NCBI GenBank assembly: GCA_016715115.1
Contig: JADKBM010000011.1
Coordinates: 992,001-1,056,000 of the forward strand
DNA length: 64,000 bases
Direction of reading: 5' to 3'
Source of the DNA: Acidobacteriota bacterium
Lineage (GTDB): Bacteria; Acidobacteriota; Blastocatellia; Pyrinomonadales; Pyrinomonadaceae
Translations under genes and position numbers: made by a program
Notes under the pieces: generated by a model
The model's input: the letters and a program-made list of their open reading frames with translations, nothing else
What the model was told of the DNA's origin: nothing
Database searches by the model: none
Shown here: positions 55,367-61,421 of the stretch, piece after piece
Numbering within the stretch: the first letter of the stretch is position 1
Layout: each line of letters starts with the position of its first letter

Positions 55367-55939
55367 ATGAATAATGCGAAACGTTACATTGTGACAGGAA
55401 TAATAGTTGTCGGGGTTTCCTATTGCTTGTTTCTGATCGGATCGAGCTTTGGAAGGACCGAAGATCCCGCACAGGTAGTGCGACTTTACTTCCAGCTTTC
55501 CGAAGCAGGAGATCTTGAAGCTATCAGACCGCTCGTGACCGGACTGCCGCCTGAGTACTACGTGGCATTTGACAAACACGTCAATCTGCTGCGAAGGCAA
55601 GCCGGGCAAACAGTTGATGATACGAACGACTTCAAATACGATCCCGACATACCTGTCCGTGGCAGGTCCCAGACAACAACAGCCGAGATCGAGTCAGTGA
55701 CGCCCATTGCCGTTGGGTGGCCCAATACGATTCGGCGAAATGGCGAGTATATCGAAGAGGTTACGAATGTTTGGACTGTTGGAAAAGAGGCCCGCGTTCG
55801 GGTACGGGTAAAGTCCCGGCATTCGTCGACTTTCAACGGGGAACGAGTTTGCCTGCTTTATAAAGCCGACGGGGTTTGGAAGATGATTGACATCGAGACA
55901 ATGGAGTTGGCACCAGTTTACGGTATGCCAAACGAGTAG
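55367..55939 (+). CDS. Membrane-anchored NTF2-like small protein
   Basis: The 190-residue protein has an N-terminal helix (about 7-27) and an exported domain with PAQVVRLYFQLSEAGDLEAI and TGLPPEYY, ending in a GVWKMIDIETM strand. It is similar in order and motifs to 23134-23670, the probable immunity gene of RHS tip 2. GGAGGG precedes the ATG. An RHS scar lies upstream. Confidence 0.65.
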   Translation: MNNAKRYIVTGIIVVGVSYCLFLIGSSFGRTEDPAQVVRLYFQLSEAGDLEAIRPLVTGLPPEYYVAFDKHVNLLRRQAGQTVDDTNDFKYDPDIPVRGRSQTTTAEIESVTPIAVGWPNTIRRNGEYIEEVTNVWTVGKEARVRVRVKSRHSSTFNGERVCLLYKADGVWKMIDIETMELAPVYGMPNE

Positions 55940-55983
55940 TTTTATGGACCTGATCGGACGCAGAGAAACTCGAGTTTTCGTAG

Positions 55984-56100
55984 ATCACATTCAAGCAACT
56001 CCTGAACCGGATCACGAAGATAAAGAAAGGGGGCTGGATCGTTCGCAAAGGATACTTGTACAAGGTGAAGGATAAGGAATACATTGAAATCGATGTGTAG
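55984..56100 (+). pseudogene. 3' remnant of an STN-like paralogue
   Basis: A 38-codon frame encodes FKQLLNRITKIKKGGWIVRK and ends KDKEYIEIDV. This matches the third module and C-terminus of paralogue 5 (FRELLNRITKSKKGGWILKR). A stop codon immediately precedes it, so only the tail survives. Nothing else is supported in 56101-56331. Confidence 0.75.
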
Positions 56101-56331
56101 CCGACTGGACGACTGCCGACAAGTCGGCCTTGTCGTTGCCGATGAGAGTGAATTTGAAAGTCTCGAATTTTCGATTCGAACGGACAAATGTTGGCCGAGT
56201 CAAGATTTACCGCAACCGCGACCCCGATCGGAAATCAGGGCATTGCTTCGGGACAATTGCAAATTGTTGAGACCTTCAGAAGGACGCCATTCGGCGAATG
56301 GCCAAGAAAGTAGAGTTGAGAGGTTAGCCAT

Positions 56332-57081
56332 ATGAAGAGAATAATACCGATTTTCCCGGTTTTGGCATTCTTATTGCTTTGCATCGGTTCGGCGATTGCG
56401 CAGGATGACCTGGCGAACAAACGAGTTACGATTCACTTAAAAAACCGGTCTTTTGAATGCGTTGTTTGGACGCTATTCCGGCGGGACATTCCAATCGGAC
56501 TTGAGGAGTCGGCATCGGAGAAGAACTACGATGATCTCAACTATAATCTGAACGTTCCCGAACCCGGCGAATTCGCTCAGGTGCCGGACGAATCGTTGAG
56601 AGGCTGTAATTCGAAATCCAAACGCAAGTTTACACTCGATTTTGACAACGCCGTCCTAACCGAAGTCCTCGACAAGTTCGTTGAGCAAATGGAGGGGTAT
56701 ACCTGGAAGATCAATGACGGAGTTGTGAACATATTCCCGAAATCACGGCGGGAAGCAATTTTCGAAAAGCTATTGGAAACGAAAATTTCGGAGTTTCGAA
56801 TATCAGAAGGTGATTCGTTCGGGTCGATGCAGCTTGAGATATATGTGTTGCCGGAGATTCAGGATTTCCTTATCAAGCAGAGTTCGGGTGTTAGCGACGC
56901 GCGCTTTGATCTTGGGCATTTGGATCGGGTTTTCAAAAGAGAACTTGTTTTTCGCGACCTGACGTTGAAGGAACTGCTCAACCGAATTACGAAGGTTAAA
57001 CGCGGTGGTTGGGTCGTGAGACGGGACATGCTGTCCAAACAGAAAGATGGCGAACCGAAACTTCTCGAGATTCTGCTTTAA
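56332..57081 (+). CDS. Secreted STN-like triple-module protein, paralogue 4
   Basis: The 249-residue protein has a signal peptide (about 1-23, AIAQD) and modules RSFECVVWTLFRRDIPIGLE, AVLTEVLDKFVEQMEGYTWK with NDGVVNIFP, and LTLKELLNRITKVKRGGWVV. GAGAGG lies before the ATG. It sits directly after the 3' remnant of another paralogue. Confidence 0.72.
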   Translation: MKRIIPIFPVLAFLLLCIGSAIAQDDLANKRVTIHLKNRSFECVVWTLFRRDIPIGLEESASEKNYDDLNYNLNVPEPGEFAQVPDESLRGCNSKSKRKFTLDFDNAVLTEVLDKFVEQMEGYTWKINDGVVNIFPKSRREAIFEKLLETKISEFRISEGDSFGSMQLEIYVLPEIQDFLIKQSSGVSDARFDLGHLDRVFKRELVFRDLTLKELLNRITKVKRGGWVVRRDMLSKQKDGEPKLLEILL

Positions 57082-57355
57082 CGGGATGGAATTTCTGGGA
57101 ATTGGTTAGTAATGGCAGGTGCCCTTACGCAGTTTTTCTTCCTCGGTGACGAAGGTGCGGCACTTTCGATACTTGATTCAGTTCCGGAAGGTTCCCGCGC
57201 GTTCGCGCCCGCCACACCGGCAATACGGTCCAAACCGGCAACTTCAGACGCGTCCCACTTTGGTCGCCCCATCGAGCGGAAATCTTGCGGAACAGTGGAC
57301 ACTGTTAATTCGCGGCTGCAAAGTATGTGGCGCATCCAACAAAAATAGAACTACG

Positions 57356-58153
57356 ATGAAAATTATGAACGTGTTGAATGCTGCTGTTGTGTGTTCCTTA
57401 ATTGGTTTTCTTGCAGGAGCGAGGCCTGCTCCCGGACAAACAAATGAAGTACGACCCGAAGAAAGGACAATAACCATAGAAATGACGAACCAGCCTTTGG
57501 GGAGTGTTTTTGGCTACCTGATGGAAACCTATGACATACAGATCGGTTTTGAACAGTCAAATTTGGATATAGAAAATTACGATTACAGGTTTCAAACAAA
57601 TCTGCCTTTCAAAGGGAGATCGTACATCGAACTTGAGGAAGGCGTGACGTTGGATATTGAAGTTGAAGAAGAGTTTGTCGCGAAAAATCATTTTTTCACG
57701 GTCAAGGTTCAAAATGGTCCGCTGAAGGCCGCTCTGAATCAGATTGTCCGGCAAATGGAGAATTACAGGTGGGAAGTAAATGAAGGAGTAATTAATTTCG
57801 TCCCCAGCTGCGGTCGCGACGAGATACTCGAGGAGCTGCTGGAGACCAGGATTGAGAAATTTCGATTGCCAGGCGGGGGAACCGTTGACGATATAACAAA
57901 GGTAATTAAGGGATTGGGGGAATTCTCAATGTGGATGAAACGAAACAATCTCTATTTCAATCCTACGCGAACAGGGTCGAGCATTCTCCTGGAAGCACAG
58001 TATGGGCGGAAACTTGAAATTAGCCTGGATTTCTCCGACCTGAGTTTCAGAGAACTTTTGAATCGAATCACAAAGTCCAAGAAAGGCGGCTGGATACTGA
58101 AGCGCCGAGTCAAGACGAGAGATGGCAAAGAACAAATCTATCTCGATATCTAA
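57356..58153 (+). CDS. Secreted STN-like triple-module protein, paralogue 5
   Basis: The 265-residue protein has a signal peptide (about 1-27, APGQT), then QPLGSVFGYLMETYDIQIGF, GPLKAALNQIVRQMENYRWE with NEGVINFVP, and LSFRELLNRITKSKKGGWIL. I chose ATG 57356, where the signal peptide begins; the in-frame extension upstream is not homologous. The hairpin/short-ORF element begins about 105 bp after the stop. Bases 57082-57355 hold a frame I cannot assign. Confidence 0.72.
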   Translation: MKIMNVLNAAVVCSLIGFLAGARPAPGQTNEVRPEERTITIEMTNQPLGSVFGYLMETYDIQIGFEQSNLDIENYDYRFQTNLPFKGRSYIELEEGVTLDIEVEEEFVAKNHFFTVKVQNGPLKAALNQIVRQMENYRWEVNEGVINFVPSCGRDEILEELLETRIEKFRLPGGGTVDDITKVIKGLGEFSMWMKRNNLYFNPTRTGSSILLEAQYGRKLEISLDFSDLSFRELLNRITKSKKGGWILKRRVKTRDGKEQIYLDI

Positions 58154-58258
58154 CCGAGGTTGTCAGGCTTGCTTCGAGATCAAACGGCGGCCGATCAAGG
58201 GCAACGCATCGCCAATCGTTTCTGTTACCTTAACAACAATAAGCAAATCGCGAAAACT

Positions 58259-58295
58259 AAAATGCTCATCGGAGTCGAATTCCGATGAGCATTTT
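58259..58295 (+). promoter_or_regulatory. Hairpin containing a start codon, copy 2
   Basis: A perfect 15-bp inverted repeat (AAAATGCTCATCGGA at 58259-58273 and its complement at 58281-58295) encloses a 7-nt loop. The right arm contains the ATG at 58285. It corresponds to 26695-26731. Confidence 0.8.
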
Positions 58296-58407
58296 GCATA
58301 AAGACCATAAAACCGACGAATCAGAGATCAAGTTCAGGTTTCTTTCGGACTCGGTACTGAAGGCCTTCGAGGAGGACATTGCGATTTTGGATTTTGGATT
58401 TTGGATT
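58285..58407 (+). CDS. Conserved short reading frame, copy 2
   Basis: The frame begins MSILHKDHKTDESEIKFRFL and continues SDSVLKAFEEDIA before entering GATTTTG heptamers, exactly where copy 1 does. After that the frames diverge; here it stays open through repeat DNA to 58536, but only the shared part is convincing. The coordinates given cover that shared part. Confidence 0.5.
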
Positions 58408-58516
58408 CGCGAATTTTCGATTTGCGATCGGTCGAAACTGCGAGTTTCGATCGGGACCGTCGGTGGACCGGCGATCTGCGAAAATCCGAAACCCGCACTC
58501 CCAAATGTGTTGGCTT

Positions 58517-58558
58517 GTCGCGTCAGCGACGCTTGACTCAGCCGTCGCTGACGCGACG
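58517..58558. repeat. REP-like 16-bp palindrome, copy 3
   Basis: TCGCGTCAGCGACG and its complement flank a short loop, as at 27297-27340. The sequence following the right arm (GAGATACGAAT then ACGAGTTC) also matches 27341-27360, showing that the unit is longer than the palindrome. Confidence 0.85.
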
Positions 58559-58578
58559 AGATACGAATCAACGAGTTC

Positions 58579-60319
58579 GAGGCTGTCTGAAAAGTCCCCT
58601 CGGGTTCGGCGATTTTCGGTCTCGGGAGTGTTGTTTGAATTTCGTCGAGTTGCATACGTGGGTTATAATACTAAGTATGATACACGAGAAAAGGAAGAAG
58701 GTGGTCTTCAAGCATTACGATCAGAACCAACCGATGTTGTTGCCGCCGAGCCTGGATGATCTGGTGCCCGCGAACCATCCGGTGCGCGTTGTGAACGAAG
58801 TGATCGAGCGGATCGACATCGGCGTGCTTGAGCTTGGGTACAAAGGCGGCGGAGCGTCGAGCTACCATCCGCGGCTGCTTTTGAAGGTGCTGGTTTACGC
58901 GTATCTTCGGAATATCTATTCGTCCCGGAAGATCGAGCAGGCGTTGCAGGAAAACGTGCATTTCATGTGGCTCGCCGGCAACGCGAGGCCGGACCACAAC
59001 ACGCTGGCGGACTTTCGGTCGAAGCGGCTGAAAGATCATCTTGAGAAGATCTTTTCGCAGGTCGTGCTGCTGCTTGTCGAAGAGGGGGCGGTATCGTTGC
59101 GGGAAGTGATACTGGACGGGACGAAGATCGAGGCGAACGCGAACCGGTACACGTTCGTCTGGGCAAAGACGGTGGAGCGGAACAAGCAGCGGATAAGGGA
59201 ACAGTTGCGTGACGTGTGGAAGTACGTCGAGCGGGCGAGCGCGGAGGAAGAGCAGGCGCCGAACGAGCCGGATTTTGAGGCGGTGGACCCGGAAGCGGTG
59301 ACGCGCGCGGTGAGAGCGATCGACGAGGAGTTGCTGAAAGCCGAGCCCGATGCGAAGACAAGGCAGCGGGTGCGGAAATTGAGGCGGAGTTGCCGGGCCG
59401 GGCGGCGAAGGTCGAGGCGCAGGAGCGGATGCTGGACGGGCGACGAAGCAGTTCGAAGACCGATCATGACGCGACGTTCATGAGGATGAAGGAAGACCAT
59501 CTGGGGAACGGGCAGTTGAGACCGGCGTACAATGTCCAGCTGGCGACCGAGGGGCATTTTCTGACCGGGTACACGCTGACACAATCGGCGGGGACACGAC
59601 CGCGCTGCCGGAGCATGTCGGCAAGATGATCGAAACGTACGGAACGGAACCCGAAAGCGTGACGGCGGATGCGGGTTACGGCAGTGAAGAGAACTACGCC
59701 TATCTGGAGAAACGGGCGATCAAGGCATTTGTGAAGTTTCCGGGGTTCGATTCCGGGAAGCCCAAGGGAAGTTCGCGGCAGACAACTTCCAATACGACGC
59801 AGAGACCGATACTTACCGGTGTCCGGCGGGGCACGTGATGGAGTTCTCGGAGGATCGCGTGAAGACGACGCAGAACGGCCGGAAGCAAAACGTCAAAATC
59901 TACCGGACCGAGGCCTGCGGCGGATGTCCGATGCGGGCCGAATGTTCGAAGGGCGAGGGGGACGGTCGATCGAGCGCAACGAAGAAGTTCTGAGGCACCG
60001 GCGCAAGGCGCGCGAGATGCTCGAAAGCGAGAAAGGCGTCGAACGGAGGAAACAACGGTACGAGGTCGAGGCGGTGATCGGAAACATAAAGGAAAACAAG
60101 AAATTCAGAAGGTTCTTACTGAGGGGGTTGGCAAAAGTACAGATTGAGATCGGATTGATCGCGATCGCACACAACCTGCAAAGGCTGGCAACCGTCTGAA
60201 AAGGCGGAAATGCGCTCGGCGACCGGCCAACTGATGACGGCCGAAGCGGACTCTCCCAAAACAGACAACAGAAAAACGGCAATCCCAGAGACTTTCTGAG
60301 TGACTTTCCAGACAGCCTC
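58579..60319. mobile_element. IS1182-family insertion sequence
   Basis: The 1741-bp element starts GAGGCTGTCTGAAAAGTC and ends with the inverse, differing at one base. It carries one broken transposase gene. Flanks match an uninterrupted relative at 27341-27430, so it inserted into a copy of the REP-rich dispersed element. No clear target duplication is seen. Confidence 0.85.
58677..60199 (+). pseudogene. IS1182 transposase with several frameshifts
   Basis: The N-terminal frame (VVFKHYDQNQPMLLPPSLDD, NARPDHNTLADFRSKRL) is intact to about 59390. The rest is spread over the other frames: TDHDATFMRMKEDH, then VTADAGYGSEENYAYLE, then CGGCPMRAECSKGEG, then RYEVEAVIGNIKENKKFRRF. At least four frame changes are needed. 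The DDE residues can be placed at LDGTKIEAN, TADAGY and the final EAVIG segment. It is not functional as read. Confidence 0.9.
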
Positions 60320-60325
60320 CTTCAC

Positions 60326-60477
60326 GGCATCGCTACGTGATTCGGATCTTGGCGGCGACTCGCGGCATCGTTGCGCGATTCGGATCTCGTCGGCGACTCG
60401 CGGCATCGTTGCGCGATTCGGATCTCGTCGGCGACTCACGGCATCGCTCGGCGATTCGGATTCGGCGGACGGATCCA
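60326..60477. repeat. Four tandem 38-bp repeats
   Basis: Units begin at 60326, 60364, 60402 and 60440 with GGCATCG. Each contains GATTCGGATCT and GGCGACTC. A single related unit lies at about 27396-27420. The first copy starts just after the IS1182 right end. Confidence 0.9.
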
Positions 60478-60583
60478 ACCGGGGGGCTTATGGAGAGTCC
60501 AGATTCCAAGAGCCGGTCGGTGAAATCAAATGTCCCCCAACGAACCCGGCAGGACGCTGATGTATTTGCCGTCCTTGCGGCTT

Positions 60584-60730
60584 GCCGCCCGGATGTGCGG
60601 AAAGGCTCGGCCTTTCCTTTCAACGCTACCGCAATCCTGCGGCTTTGCCGCCAATATGCAACGGGCGGCGCAGCCGCGTGGACAGAAGGCCGACCCGGAA
60701 AGGCACAGCCTTTCCCCACATCCGGGCGGC
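60584..60730. repeat. Long stem-loop repeat
   Basis: Arms 60584-60607 and 60707-60730 are complementary over 24 bp with one mismatch (GCCGCCCGGATGTG core). The 99-nt loop is itself GC-rich with further small inverted repeats. No gene is present. Confidence 0.8.
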
Positions 60731-60749
60731 AAAGCCGCATTGAGTGGCT

Positions 60750-60966
60750 TGGATTTAGGCGTCGCCCGCCCGCTGACGCAGGCGGTACTGACTTGCTGAT
60801 CGTCGGGTTGGCGCGTTGCCGCGGCCACCCGAAAGTCCGAAATACCCCAAATCTCGGGCCTGACGCCAATTGTCCGTTTATTCGCATCTTCAGGTTGATC
60901 CGCGTCATCCGCGGCAAGGCAATTGTTTTTTTGCAAGTCGTCAGGTTTTTCAAAGAACCCGATTCC
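60750..60966 (-). repeat. Dispersed repeat, inverted copy of 40-272
   Basis: Reverse complement of the left-end repeat, ending at a GGTTTTTCAAAGAACCCG boundary motif (60944-60961). Confidence 0.75.
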
Positions 60967-61008
60967 TTAAGGTCGCAAACGGGACAACAAAGCAGTGTGC
61001 GGCAAGGC

Positions 61009-61164
61009 GAACGAAACGAGCGTGGCTCTTTGTTGAACAACGCGAAATCATAATGCTGGCGAACGAAACGGGCGCCGCCCTTTGTTGAACAACGCGAAAT
61101 CATGATGCTGACGAACGAAACGAGCGCGGCCCTTTGTTGAACAACGCGTCATCATAATGCTGCA
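61009..61164. repeat. Three tandem 52-bp repeats
   Basis: The word TTTGTTGAACAACGCG begins at 61029, 61081 and 61133, a constant spacing of 52. Each unit also has a short palindrome, TTGTTGAACAA. The remaining gap to 61421 contains the hairpin sequence shared with 27595-27620 and no gene. Confidence 0.9.
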
Positions 61165-61421
61165 AGGGTCCAACAATCAACGACTTACCTTCGACCCCTT
61201 CAGGGTCGGCGTCCCGTCTGACTAAAATCCTGGGGTTACGCTCCGCTCACCCCAGGCTATTATCTGATTCGCCTTCAGCGAATTCATACAGTTTTTGAAA
61301 GCCCCAAGGGGTCACGGCGACGCGCGGAAACATCTCCGCCCCGGTTACCTTTTTGCAACCGAAATCATTCCCTTTGTTGAGTGTTCCGATGCTCGACCGC
61401 GGAACGATCGAATCGGTCCGA

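Noticed and set aside
60337..61103. Long open frames on both strands over the right-hand repeat region
   Set aside because: They follow the tandem 38-bp repeats, stem-loop and dispersed repeat, and repeat the same peptide words.
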